Positions 44,799 through 55,800 of a stretch of 64,000 nt of DNA are shown here, in pieces (within the stretch, counting starts at the first letter, position 1; every line of letters begins with the position of its first letter). The notes beneath the pieces are model-generated. The model did no database searches, was not told the origin of the DNA, and worked only from the letters and a program-made list of their open reading frames with translations. Source of the DNA: Undaria pinnatifida (taxonomy: Eukaryota > Sar > Phaeophyceae > Laminariales > Alariaceae); the NCBI GenBank assembly GCA_012845835.1, contig JABAKD010000001.1, forward strand, positions 9,878,832 to 9,942,831, read 5' to 3'. Made by a program: the position numbers and the translations under genes.

Positions 44799-45542
44799 TG
44801 CCGTCGCGGGTGCGGTAGTGGCTCCTGGGCGAACGAGACGGGGACAGGGGTGCGGGGGGGGTGGATTCGGAAACCTCATATGTTTTAGCTCAGCAGGGGA
44901 GAGGGATAAGGGGCTCGATGGTGTTGTGCTCCCAATGCTAGATCCCCCGTTTTGCTCGCACGGCAACAATTATTAATATACTTCATGAAACACCTGTTTA
45001 TTATTTTTTTCCTTAAAGGGCGGCGCATGGTGTTATATTACCAACACATGAACACCATATGCTTTGCTCGCACCGACATGCTGCAACCAATTGTACGTTT
45101 TTTCGCTCATTTTTTTGAAGGTTTTTTCACTGTTGTCGTTGCGCATCAAATTGTTTTTTCGCTAAGAAGCCAAGAGAATGAGTGGGTGACTTAACACAAA
45201 CCCGCCAAAACTGTCTGCCAAACTGAAAATAGCAGTAAGGTGTTCTGCCCTGACCTCCAAACTAGCTTCTGATCGCTACTCCGTCCCCGAATCACCTACA
45301 AGAAAATACATCGATTGGCACCAATAAATGGCATGCAGGTGTCTGTTCATTTATATGGTCCTCAAGTTTCAAGCAACCCCGGGGGCCACCTCCCATTCCC
45401 TGCCGCCCCCACCATCGCCTACTAGCATTTCTTGTGCAGTAAGCTCCTACTCATTTTACGCGACCTATCCCCCCTTTAGCTGCCCCCCTGCCCCCACCGG
45501 CCATACGACTACAGGATACAGATATGCGTATATTAAACTGGT
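44799..45542. other. Unassigned stretch
   Basis: Includes C-rich sequence (45375-45500) that belongs to the front of repeat J. No gene was recognised. Confidence 0.4.
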
Positions 45543-45800
45543 GCGTTCCACAGCCGTCAGATTTTGCCCCCCTCCAAAACGGCTTTTGTAGCTTCTGTGC
45601 ACAGATTAATCAACATCAAACGCCCTATCGATGACCCTGGTACAAGCTAGTTCTAAGGGGAGTCGCCGACCTGTATCCTCAATGAGAACACGCACACCCA
45701 GCAATACGCGCGATCGGAGTATCACACACAGCTGCTGGTACTAATAATACGAGTTTCGACGAAATATTTATTTCCGATCTCACAGCTGGAGTGTATTTTA
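45543..45800 (+). repeat. Dispersed repeat J, copy 2
   Basis: GTCAGATTTTGCCCCCCTC, GGGGAGTCGCCGACCT, ATACGCGCGATCGGAGTATC, block P, then CACAGCTGGAGTGTATTTTA. This is the most diverged of the plus-strand J copies. Confidence 0.7.
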
Positions 45801-46129
45801 TTTTTTACGGTATATATTGTACATTCCTTCGTCATACCCAGAAGCTCCAGACCGCGAAAAAATAACGGGGGTGTCTCTGTCGCGCGAGTGTCCCCGAGCC
45901 ACTTCAAGAAAAGCCCCCCAAAAATAAAGGCTGCGGTACGGGGGGTACCCCTTTTTAGACTACTCTGGGTCTGAGCCAGTCGCAACAGTGACTCTGTGCC
46001 TCGCTGACGAAAATACTTGAGGTGATTTTATTGGTGTGGCGAAGATAACCCGTCGCATCGGGCAGTTAATGTCTGTCGTAAAATCCAAACAGCATGAACG
46101 CCTACGAAGCATGAAGCGGAAGGAACAGG

Positions 46130-46153
46130 GGGGTCACTCGCGCGAGTGACCCC
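46130..46153. repeat. Perfect 24-nt palindrome Q, copy 1
   Basis: GGGGTCACTCGC followed directly by its exact reverse complement. Identical copies occur at 47685-47708 and 51370-51393. Half-sites or degenerate versions occur near 45870, 46619, 52035, 54500, 57045, 60950 and 62918. Confidence 0.95.
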
Positions 46154-47455
46154 TACCCCCTGCAAAAAAAGGCCCACCAACAGACAACATGACCCCCCTA
46201 CCGCAGCATTGTTCGAAGTGAACGCCATCCCTTTAACCGCGGCCTGGGATAAAAGCTGCCGTACCCTTGAGATCGCCCTTGACGTTTATGCGTGTCCTCT
46301 TAAGCGCGTCGTGAATGTTTGCGGTGCTATCCCGACCAAGGCTTGCAGCAGACAGAGGGGGGATGTTAATGCGTGTTACTACGTGTTACTACATGTTGAT
46401 AAACGTTAATACATGTTAGTACACCCCCTCCCATCCTTTTCACTCAGGGGTTTGAGCCGCTCGCACCAGCGTTTCTCTACCTCACGGCGGGCCGAAGCTG
46501 GCTTAAGAGATTTTACCTTTGGCGCGGCTAGGCGTAGCGTACCATTATATTGCGGATTGAGACCATTTAATTAAAACAGCACGAAAGCTTATTTCACCGC
46601 GCAAAGAGTTCAGCGGGGTCACTCGCGCGAGTTAGATAATGTTGTGCGGGGTGGAGAACCCAAACTCCACACGCACTTGTCAAGTTAACCCTTCGTGCGA
46701 CTCGCCGAACACCTCACGGTGCTCAGTCAGGCGCGTTAGATGTTGGTTGAGGCTCTGCTGGTCCAATCGTGAGAGGGGTGTCGTCACTGCATCCGACATT
46801 GTGCAGCACAATCATCGGCATCGATCTTGGAAAAAGCTCGAAAAAGAAGCAAACCGAAAAAAAAAACAGGACGCCCGACACGCGTGTAGTAAGTGGTAGT
46901 CTCTACACATTACCATCTACCAATCGCGTGACTCCAACTCTTGGCGTTTCTTTTTTTTTCTTTTTTTTTTCCTCCGGCGGATGGGGGAGAAAAAAATCTC
47001 AAGCTCACCACACTTCCACGTATGTTCGTACGCGTCGTGTGTCTCTTGGCGCATTTTCAAGGTTCCAAATCAACATCTACCCCCTCGCAGTTCCACCCCC
47101 TCCTTCTGATCTCAACATGGCACGTTTTCCCGACCCCGCCTCCCCCCAACCCCCCTCGCCTCGTCAACCCCTCTTACCCCCTCCCAAAGATATTGAACGA
47201 CAGCGACATTCACCTGACGTCCCTTCCCATCCCCACCCGTCCCCACTGATCCCACGACTACACCCTGCTTCCCCTCCCACTCCCTTCCCAACCGCTTCAA
47301 CCCCCGCTACCCTCCTCCCTTATTTTCAGCGATAATGACACAACCTGGCATCCCGTATAAATCCCCCACCCGCCCTTCCCGCCATATCGAGCCTGCCTCA
47401 ACAGCCCCCTGATGCTTGTCGCCTCTCTCACCCACACCATTTTTTAGCTCGACAG
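46154..47455. other. Unassigned stretch, pyrimidine-rich toward the 3' end
   Basis: A half copy of palindrome Q lies at about 46619. From about 46940 to 47440 the plus strand is strongly pyrimidine-rich and ends at the acceptor of the exon-like segment at 47456, as an intron would. No first exon was recognised. The 188-codon frame at 46769-47335 is proline-rich because of this composition. Confidence 0.4.
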
Positions 47456-47605
47456 CGATGTTAGTTCGGGTCGCCCGGTGATTTCAGACCCGGTGAACTG
47501 CAACCACGGCCCAGGAGATTTGCCTATCTCACCGAGGTCCCCCTCTGCCGCGCCCATGATACGGACGACCGCCGCTTCTGCCACGACTCTTGCGATGACT
47601 TCCAG
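47456..47605 (+). pseudogene. Cysteine-rich exon, frameshifted paralog of 62072-62219
   Basis: Aligned with the exon at 62072-62219, it has the same acceptor phase (GACAG|CGAT), shares DPVNCN(F/H)GPG and AH(N/D)TD...RFC(R/H)DSC..FQ, and ends at a donor after CAG (GTGCAG). It is 150 nt against 148. Two extra bases near 47532 put the second half in another frame, so one continuous reading is not possible. It is more similar at codon level than flanking DNA, which points to a former coding exon. Palindrome Q lies 80 bases downstream. Confidence 0.6.
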
Positions 47606-47684
47606 GTGCAGCTGTCCTAGAGAAACATATTTGCCTTGACCGCGGATACGGGTCACGTTTGCCAGCCTTACCTTGCAGTGGGTC

Positions 47685-47708
47685 GGGGTCACTCGCGCGA
47701 GTGACCCC
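47685..47708. repeat. Perfect 24-nt palindrome Q, copy 2
   Basis: Identical to 46130-46153 and followed by a C run. About 90 bases downstream is AATGGGTCACTACAATGCAC, a weak version of block N. Confidence 0.95.
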
Positions 47709-47974
47709 CCCCTGCTCCGTGGCGGTCTCAACGTTTCGTGCTGGTTTAAAATGGCGATACCTATGATACGCAGTGGAATGGGTCACTACAATGCACGAAG
47801 CTAATCGGGTACTGCCGCTTTGCCAGGGAAGGACAGAGTCGCCCGAGTGCGCGAGTGTCTCAAAGCCGGTGTCGAACCTCCCCCCCTACCGTACCCATGG
47901 TCCCTCATGGTACAGGGCTATAATACTTCGAGGCATTTGTCTAATATACATGTTGAGTTGCCCCGCTAATCCTG
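47709..47974. other. Unassigned stretch
   Basis: No gene was recognised between palindrome Q and the C-run that opens repeat J. Confidence 0.4.
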
Positions 47975-48340
47975 CCCCCCCCCCCCCCCCCGCTCCCTCT
48001 TGTTCAAACCCATGCCCCCACGCCCTTAAAAACTCCGCCCTCCCCTCGAACCGGTTATACGACTTACAGGATGCACTTGAAGAACTGATGCTTTTCCTTC
48101 CACGGCTGTCAGATTTTGTCCCCCTCAAAAACAGGTTTTATAGTTTCCGCGCACAGACTGACTAACATCACCCTGTTGACCCTGATAGCCACACTGTAGT
48201 TCCAAGGGGAGTCGCCCACCTATATCCTTAATGAGGACACACAACCCGTCATACGCGCGATCGGAGTATCACACACATACAGCTTGCAAAGATAAGTTTC
48301 GACAAAATGTTCGATCTCACAGCTGGAGTGTAATTGTATT
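47975..48340 (+). repeat. Dispersed repeat J, copy 3, full
   Basis: Opens with a C run (47977-47992), then matches 17124-17450 closely (the words given there) and ends at CACAGCTGGAGTGTAATTG. It gives the best definition of the unit, about 330 bp. Confidence 0.85.
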
Positions 48341-48580
48341 TTTATTAGCTGTCAGATTGTGTCCCCCTCAAAAACGGGTTTTATAGTTTCCGCGCACAGA
48401 CTGACTAACATCACCCTGTCGACCGTGATAGGTACACTGCAGTTGCAAGGGGGGTCGCCGACCTATATCTTTAAATGAGGACACACAACCCGTAATACGG
48501 GCCATCGGAGTATCATACACAGCTTGCAAGGTTGAGTTACGACAAAATCTTCGATCTCACAGCTGGAGTGTATTTTTCTT
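48341..48580 (+). repeat. Dispersed repeat J, copy 4, 5'-truncated, in tandem
   Basis: Starts at the internal GCTGTCAGATTGTGTCCCCC and repeats the rest of copy 3 with about 92 percent identity by eye, giving a tandem arrangement. Confidence 0.85.
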
Positions 48581-48608
48581 TTTCTTTATATATATATCTA
48601 AATATTGC

Positions 48609-49450
48609 TTACCCTGACCACCACGTATCACCATAGCCTGGCTCTTCAGACCCCCCCCCCCTCCCCCCCGCTCCTACGCCTTTTCTCCGCTCCGTAGGCG
48701 TGATGAACTGCTCAACTAGTTTGCCCTGGGACAGTTGTCGCGCATGTTCCAATACCTGCGACGAAACGGAGGATGGCAACTGGTTGGACGATGAGAGCAA
48801 CTTCTGCAAGCCTTGCTTCGCCATCCTACCCTCGAGCTTAATTTGACCCTTCCGTTCCCCGTACAGACCGTCGACTTGGTCATTATTCTATAGGGCACCC
48901 GTTACCGTCTCACGAAAAGGACGTTGGTTCAGCCATAATTCTAAAGGAAACCCGTCACCGTCACCCGTAAGGAATGTTGACTTGGCTATCTTACGCTCGG
49001 GGACATACCGCCTCCTCACGCATGCTGAAGGGTGTTGTTGTTGTTGTTGTTGCTGTTGTTGTTGTTGTTGTTGTTGTTGTCGTTGGTATGGTGGTTGTGC
49101 TAGTGGTGGTGTTCTTGGTGTTGGTGATGACTTGGGGAATGATTGATGACACCCTGTCTCGCCTGTCAAAGTCATCGAGTGGATACCACCAGCTGACCCC
49201 CTCGTATAGTCCCGTACGGAGAGTGTCGTACGGCGAAGGTCGTTGAAGGATAGTGGGGGCGGCAAAAATTTCCGAGCCGGTGGCCAACTCAGGCACATCG
49301 CGGGGTTTATATTGATGCGTCTGCGTTGCCCCTCAATCCCACGCACTCCAGTGTTTTTTTATGTCTACCCTGTTCGCCCCCCGTAGTCCTGCCCTATTTT
49401 CTTTGCAAATCCTGCAGAAGCGGGGCAAGACTGGGGGGGGGGGCATATGG
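48609..49450 (-). pseudogene. Unknown protein with poly-Gln tract, interrupted
   Basis: On the minus strand, protein-like sequence is spread over two frames. One (about 49415-49115) reads PRFCRICKENRAGLRG ... DIKKHWSAWD, a TGA, then QYKPRDVPELATGSEIF and GLYEGVSWWYPLDDFDRRDR. After the CAA repeat (49030-49083), a second frame reads RRRYVPERKIAKSTFLTG, then LELWLNQRPFRETV, a TAG at 48888, and ends in GLQKLLSSSNQLPSSVSSQ, then VLEHARQLSQGKLVEQF. I cannot name the family; the C-x2-C start could be a zinc finger. Stops plus a shift inside the repeat indicate a dead gene or retroelement piece. Confidence 0.4.
49030..49083. repeat. (GTT)n microsatellite
   Basis: About 17 GTT triplets with one GCT. 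On the minus strand they encode the poly-Gln or poly-Thr of the interrupted frames. Confidence 0.9.
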
Positions 49451-51369
49451 TCTACAGGACGACGATAAAATCAGCTGATTTCTGCTGCATGGGTACTTTA
49501 TTTGCGCAGTTCAACCAACAAAAGAGTTGAGATAAGTTGGGCACGTGATTTTGTTGAATTGTGGGCGCGTGGTTTCCGAGGAAGTGTGCGGAATGCTCCT
49601 TCTTTCAATCTCAACATCAGCGAAACAATTTTTTTTTTTCTTGTAGTTGCGTGTCTTTTCCGTTCTATGCGATATATATATTTTTTTCAATGTGTATATT
49701 GTTATTGTTAGCATTTTGTTCAAAGGATTGTGGATTTCTTGGAGCACAACTCCAGTTCGACGTCTTGGTGTCACACGTTTGTACGAAAGGGTGAGAGGGC
49801 CCGGGGCGGGGGGGCGGGTTGGGACGGTAGGGGGAGCAGAGGTGTCGTGGGGGTGAGGGGGGGAGGGGGGGGGGGGGGGGGGGGGGCGAAAATGGGCAAA
49901 GACGAGAAGGCAGAGGAAGAGGAGGAGGCGGAGGAAGAGGAGGAGGAGGGCGAGGAAGAGGAGGACGAGGAAGAGGAGGACGAGAGAAGTAGGAGGACGA
50001 TATTTAGAAGAGGGTGTGAGAGGAGGAGTATGACAAGGAGCCACAGGAGGGGGGATTCGGGAAAGGAGTCACCCCACGGTAACGGTTGCAGTTGTTAGAC
50101 TATTAAAAGGTTTTGTGAACGGTTGAGCTCCTCATGTGTATCACTTTCGGCTGTTAGTGTAACGTATGATTGATATTACGAACATGTTTGGTTTCTAGAA
50201 ACAGCGTCAGGGAGAGAAATCTTGGCCGTGTTGCGTGTGAATGAAGGTAATCTAAGCCATGTTTGGGGTGGTGCGAGATGTTGATATTGAGCTAGCTCCT
50301 CATGCTAGGAGCTCAGATAACGTCTTCTTGGAATCTGCTGCGCACACCCTACACAGTAAAAATAGTGACATATGGAGACACTCGTATTTACCAGGTAGGT
50401 ACCCGCTTGGCTCCTACTTGACTTCGTTCGGTTGCCCAGGAAACAATCCTGTCCGATGTTTTTTCGTGTATTTTCTCTCCGTCCAAAGAGGAAAACGACG
50501 AGGAAGGCGGATGGAAGGGAGGAGGCGGGAGGAAAGGGATGATGGGCGAGCGATGGGGAGTGAAGGATGAGGTCTAGGGGTTGGAGGCCGGTTCGTGTAG
50601 TCGGGGACAGCGCTTAGCTCTTGGGTCATCATTGGCGTGGACAGTTCGCCAGAAACAGCCCCCCCCCCCCATATTTTCGGGTATTTGTTTTCACAAGAAA
50701 AAGGTCGAGGATAAAGACTGGTTTGTGAAGGAGGAGAAGGCGTGCGAATAGAAGGAGCAGGACGACGAGAAGAGTGGGTAGATTCGTCAAAAATACGGGG
50801 GGGGGGGCAGCTTTTGGTTGCTGGGAGCCTATACGTCTTTTGGTTGCTGGGAGCCTGTACGGTTTATCATGGTTTCAATTTGTTTTTCTTCATGTGCGCG
50901 TTGTATTTTGCATAAGTATTTCGGACGGTATTGCGACAGCACGAACACAATGTAATGTGTGCTTCTTTGGATTTGTTGAACGTTTTTACCGCTACTGTGC
51001 ACAAGGCACGGGAATTTGTATTACAGACACAGCCGACAAAGTGGGTTCCCGTTCATTTGACCCGTCAGGTATATTGATTTTGTGGCGCACGCGGACAACT
51101 CGGGCCAACCAACGATTGAAGGCGCTTTTTGATGGGGTCCTGCGATGGAGGTAGCACTACTTTTTTGTCACAAATAACCGTGTACTTCTTGAATGAGTTG
51201 AATGAGGGGGACATCCTTAGCCCCACAAATCGTAGGGAAGTCGCCACTGGTTTTCACCGTGAACTTTTTGTATACTAGTTACAGTATAGTCTGGACAACA
51301 ATACTACGGTAGGGGGGATATGTTTTTTTTTCTTCTTTTTTTTTCAAGTTTTCTTTTGCAGTTAGGCTC
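49451..51369. other. Unassigned stretch with G and GA-rich tracts
   Basis: Contains a G run (49862-49886) and a purine tract (about 49905-50035) giving a poly-Glu frame. A fragment at about 51140-51250 resembles family O. A 17-bp word (CTTTTGGTTGCTGGGAGCCT) is doubled at 50811 and 50836. No supported gene. Confidence 0.4.
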
Positions 51370-51393
51370 GGGGTCACTCGCGCGAGTGACCCC
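51370..51393. repeat. Perfect 24-nt palindrome Q, copy 3
   Basis: Identical to the copies at 46130 and 47685. It is preceded by GGCTC and followed by CCTCC. Block N begins about 75 bases downstream. Confidence 0.95.
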
Positions 51394-51513
51394 CTCCTTC
51401 TTGCTTACGGTCATAGGCTTTAGTGAGCTGTGATAATTTGTCGATATAAAACTTTAATGGGGATGGTTAGCTACGTCGCGCCAAATTAACCACCTGACGT
51501 GTTTTGGTATTTA
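51394..51513 (+). repeat. Block N, copy 1, following palindrome Q
   Basis: TAGGCTTTAGTG, CGATATAAA, GGGATGGTTAGCTACGTCGC and GCCAAATTAACCACCTGACG. Similar text in the same order lies at about 52080-52200, 54555-54650, 57615-57715 and 61030-61110, several of them with palindrome Q or its remnant 70-100 bases upstream. Confidence 0.65.
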
Positions 51514-51659
51514 AATGAGGAACAGGGTCGCTCGTGCCACTGGCTCAGGCCAGGTAGTGGAAAACGGAGGGGACACCCCCCCCACCAATGAGGTACAGAG
51601 TTGCTCGTGCCACTGGCTCAGGCCAGGTAGTGGGAAACGGGGGACACACCCCCCCCACC
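51514..51659. repeat. Tandem duplication, period 73 bp
   Basis: AATGAGG, then GCTCGTGCCACTGGCTCAGG, CCAGGTAGTGG and a C run occur at 51514 and again at 51587. Confidence 0.9.
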
Positions 51660-52032
51660 GTAGCCTTGTGTTAAGATACGGCCTCGAAAGGCCTGTAACT
51701 ATCCGAATTTGATATCGTTTGGATGGGTTTCGTATGATAAGGTTGTTGGCGTTTTATAGTCGGGAAGGTTATTAAATACACCGGAGGCACGTGCCTCCGA
51801 TCTCAGAAGCTATCCGGGGCTCTGGTGGATTCGAATAAAGCTACGTCTCTACGAAGGCAAAAGAAGTCAGTACTCTCCGAGGACCTGCTTAATTGGCAAA
51901 CCTGCAGGGGGCACTCTGTGTCCCCACTTACTTATAACCTTACACTTTATCTTGCTTCCAATAGGATCGACCAATAGTACGGTAGCTGTGGGCGGGGGTC
52001 CCTTTCGGGGAATATTTTTGCAGTTTTGGCTC

Positions 52033-52215
52033 GGGGTCGTGAACCCGCGCGCGTGACCCCCCCCCACCCTGTGCAATGCGGTCTTAGGCTTTCGTGCCGT
52101 CATGTATATTTTTTCGATATGAATCCCCTCGATGGGATGGTTGGCTGCACGCTTCGCCGAAACAGATCGCATTGAACGCGTTTTTGTCCATAAGTGAGGT
52201 GCAAAGTCACTCGTA
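52033..52215 (+). repeat. Degenerate palindrome Q plus block N, copy 2
   Basis: GGGGTCGTGAACCCGCGCGC then GTGACCCC is a damaged palindrome. It is followed by TAGGCTTTCGTG, CGATATGAATCC, GATGGGATGGTTGGCTGCAC and AGTCACTCGTACACG. Confidence 0.65.
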
Positions 52216-52764
52216 CACGACTATTGACATTGAGATTAGTATTAATATTTTAGTAGTATAGCTCAGACACACTACTGTACTGAAAGAGGGGGGCATTGAC
52301 CTTTAGTATCATCACCTCTACTATTACACCCTACCGTAGTCTCGATCGTTGTAGATATTCCTCTCTCGTCATGCACACGACACGGTGGAGGCGCACTGGC
52401 CCCATTTTTTTGCCTTCCGAGGGTGGCGGGCGGGTTGATGAAAATTCTCTTTTACCTCACACAAAAACTGTGTTTTTTTTACAAAAACTGAAGAGTTCGT
52501 TCAACCAGATGAAACAACGCCCATCATGGCTGACATGTGTATCACACAAAAAAAGTCAAGTTGCACAAGTACCATTTCCGACGCGAGTTTACGGTAAGAA
52601 GAACCTCATCGTTCGTAGAACTAAACTTTGTCAAAACGTGCTCTAGCGGTGCTACTTCTTCTGTACTATCGTAGCAGCATGCTTCCTCATCGGGTTGTAC
52701 TTGCGGAGTATGCTCAGAATCGGTTCTGAACCCGAACGGGGTGACCTATAATAGAGCTTATGAA
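52216..52764. other. Unassigned stretch
   Basis: A 116-codon plus frame (52296-52646) lacks an ATG start and shows no domain. No repeat partner was noticed. Confidence 0.4.
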
Positions 52765-53027
52765 GACGCGTGCTACGATACACGTACCACCTTTGGCCTG
52801 AACGTTTCCTGAAAGGTCGAGCTCCTTAACCCGGCCATCGTCGAACATTGGTCTTTTTCCCGCTTTCCAGTATTTTTTGTGAAATATACCTATGCCCATG
52901 GGATTTTTTAACCGGTAGCAGCAGTTTCGTTTTTTCTCCCAACAATCGGTGTTTGAGAGAGGTCTTAAGATACTAAAATGGGGGAGCCTCGGAAAACAAG
53001 TGGTGCACGTCTACCGTAGCACGCGTC
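52765..53027. mobile_element. MITE of family O, copy 1, intact ends
   Basis: 263 bp bounded by a perfect 13-bp inverted repeat, GACGCGTGCTACG ... CGTAGCACGCGTC. The internal text (GAGCTCCTTAA, CATCGTCG, CCATGGGATT, GAGAGAGGTCTTAAGA) is shared with 57717-57966 and 58147-58397. There is no coding capacity. Confidence 0.8.
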
Positions 53028-53358
53028 TCAAGTAACAACGCGCCTCGGAAATGAAATGGCGCAGCTCTGCTACTACCTTACTTAGCGTGTGCCTTTCATC
53101 GACTGGGCGGAAAGCGGCGAGAAGGGGCGAGTTGTTTTGGGGGCCTTGCCTTTGCACACGGAGCGGCTAGCTAGCTAGCAGACTCGATTCGTGTGTGTTA
53201 AGCTGCCAGGTCCGTCATGTCGTGGGGTGCGGTCTATTGTTCCTTGCGGGCGGGGGTGAGGAAGCGTTCGCAATTGTCTGGGCGGATCATTTGATGCCAC
53301 CGTTCGGGGACGTAAAAGGGTCAGTTGGATTTGATTCACAGCAGCAGTAGGACAGAGA
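53028..53358. other. Unassigned stretch
   Basis: No gene or repeat partner was recognised. A short GCTA run occurs at about 53164-53180. Confidence 0.4.
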
Positions 53359-53449
53359 GCTTTCTTGGCGGGGATGAGAGTTTAGGAAACGAGTAACGTG
53401 TGAGTGCTTTCTTGGCGGGGATGAGAGTTTAGGAAACGAGTAACGTGTG
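53359..53449. repeat. Tandem duplication, period 47 bp
   Basis: GCTTTCTTGGCGGGGATGAG, then AGTTTAGGAAACGAGTAACG and TGTGA, are repeated exactly at 53359 and 53406. The perfect match means it is recent. Confidence 0.95.
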
Positions 53450-54100
53450 ACAACAATTTAGTCGCGTGATATTCTGAAAATACTTAGTGCAACTGCTGTA
53501 TACCTGACCAGTATGACGATGTCATTATGACCATGCGGTGTTCTGTATCATATTGGGATATGTTATTCGATGTCCGACAGTGCGCAAAATTATCTTCACC
53601 ATCGCATTTGTCGAGTCATGGCCCTCTGTATTGTTTTGCGCCAGGTCTTGAGTTGTCCTTGATGCAAGTACATTGTTGTTTCCTTGATAGTCGCACGAAA
53701 AGTCGCAGGATTCTGTTTTCACGAGAAATCAGGGCCCCAACAAACTTCGTTTGGGCTTGCTACACTTGCACGCTGGGTTGGAAGTTCGGAAGCAGCCAGC
53801 CCGACCGCGGTCACCATAATATACAGTCTAGTCGTCCATGGCGTTTCCTCGTGCCAAAACCGCTTGGCTGTCTCCTCGTCTACCTAGCTCCCAAGCACAG
53901 ACTCTCGTTCTGGTGCAGACCATGCTCAACACGCGTTATTGCATTCCGTTTGTAACGTGTCAAGCCAGTGGGAACTGTCTCTCCCACGTTGCTATATGTT
54001 CTAAACTCATAGCCGCCGCTCAGGGGCCGACATTGACGCCTAGCGATAAACAACACACAGAGTGTGTGTGAACACGTATGCAATACGTTTGATACTATGC
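53450..54100. other. Unassigned stretch
   Basis: A 142-codon plus frame (53527-53955) has no recognisable domain. I see no repeat partner, so this may be unique sequence. Confidence 0.35.
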
Positions 54101-54214
54101 GTATGTATGTATGTATGTATGTATGTATGTATGTATGTATGTATGTATGTATGTATGTATGTATGTATGTATGTATGTATGTATGTATGTATGTATGTAT
54201 GTATGTATGTATGT
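54101..54214. repeat. (GTAT)n microsatellite
   Basis: About 28 almost perfect tetranucleotide repeats. The repeating peptide frames across it are artefacts. Confidence 0.95.
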
Positions 54215-55687
54215 GTGTAGCTTCTTCTTTTTTCTGGTAATGTCTACGAGGATGGACGCTAAAGCCTACGTGCCGCACGTTGAAGGTTGGGACCATGGCT
54301 AGGATGTGGTAGGGTTACCCCTTTTTTTCGCCTCTCGGTTTGAGACGGTCGCGTGAGCGAACCTGTGCCCCAATGAAACAAATGAGAGCACTTTAAGATG
54401 TTTTGTTTGGGGCGGCGTGGCAATCCTTATCCCACGGTGGCGAAGCATCGCAAACAGAAAACTGCACGCACGTTTAAGACCGTCCGTGCACAGAAATAGA
54501 GGGGTTGCATGCGCCAGTGACCCCGGGCGAGACACCACCCCCCCAAAAACTTAGCTTTTTCATGTGAATCCGCAATGGAATGGTAAGCTACATTGCGCGC
54601 CAAGACAAATCACCTTGAGCATGTTCGCCCTTGTCACTTGTGCGAGTCCCTTAAAACCGGTAGGTAGTGTGTGTTGGGGTATGATATACTAAGATACCGT
54701 AGCGTTGTTCAAAAGACAGCTAGCGCTGCAGAGTATTTTCGGTTGTTGATAAGAATGCACAAAACACACATGCGACGTGACATGGGCGTGGACCAAGCGG
54801 AGATACATAAAGACACAGCGCACACCCACAAACCCCACCGTTAAACGAACAACAACAACGTGCAACACACACAGCGCACGCCGAACGTGCATGGAACACG
54901 TGTAAAATGCAAACACGTCATGGGCACGTACACATTACGCCCTTACTTAGAGTAGACACAACACGCACATACAACATGCTGCGTACAGCATGGGCAGACA
55001 CATCCGCCGCACACACACGCACAAAGCGCAAAAAAGTGAACATAGTCTAGACTATGCACATAATGGCCGTTTTTATTTCATTGGCCATTTGACAACGTTT
55101 AGCGCTCCCTCCAATCGGACCGAGAACACGTATCAAAGGAAAAGCAGTATACGCGCATGCGCGAAAAAAAGCGCATACACGAAGAGCCCACAAATTTATT
55201 AATAATAGCACACACAACGCACAAAATATAGTCTATGTAAAAAAGTCACGAAGTAGGAAGCATGCATCGCGAATACACACCAGACACATACCTTTGTACA
55301 AGACACAACGAAGCACGGATGATGAGGAAAACGGACACAAGACGCCGATCACTAAAAAACGCGCGGGTACGACACGGAACTCGAACGCACGCAACCATGC
55401 GCGCATGCGCGCACAAAACGCACAAGCACACACGGCTCGTGCTTAATAAGTAGGAGTGCGGCGCACCGTTGTTTTCGTTATGTTCCTAATTCAAGAAGAG
55501 CCCCCTATGCCCTACCTAAAAAACTGATTTGGAGGAGAAGTAAAGGGCTATGCACTAGATGACGGACCCCATGGCCCGGGTATACTGCGAAATTGAACCG
55601 TCAAACAATTAATCCCCCCAAGGAGTGTGAGGTGAGGGCAACGGTCGCTCAGAAACCGTATCCGCCAAAAAGTGGTATACCCATGTA
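54215..55687. other. Unassigned stretch, CA/CAAC-rich, with a block N copy
   Basis: A half palindrome Q (GCGCCAGTGACCCCGGGCGA at about 54510) and block N (GGAATGGTAAGCTACATTGC, 54570) are present. From 54750 to 55440 the plus strand is rich in ACAC and CGCA words. No gene was recognised. Confidence 0.45.
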
Positions 55688-55800
55688 GACGCGTGGTACG
55701 ATAGCGGTAGTACCTTGTTGACGAAATATTTTTTGTCAATCACATGACGGAGCTCCTTAACCCAGTTTCGTCGTTGGAATGTCGTTTTGTTTTTCGAAAA
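55688..55800 (+). mobile_element. Family O fragment
   Basis: GACGCGTGGTACGAT, GGAGCTCCTTAACCC and TCGTCG match the left part of the intact family O element at 52765. The right end was not found. Confidence 0.55.

Noticed and set aside
46769-47335. 188-codon proline-rich ORF
   Set aside because: It crosses T-rich and C-rich tracts with no domain and ends just before an intron-like acceptor; composition explains the openness.
49730-50098. Acidic poly-Glu ORF
   Set aside because: A purine tract explains it; no start context or domain.
54101-54302. ORFs of repeating HTYI or MYVC
   Set aside because: They are translations of the (GTAT)n microsatellite, open in all frames by construction.
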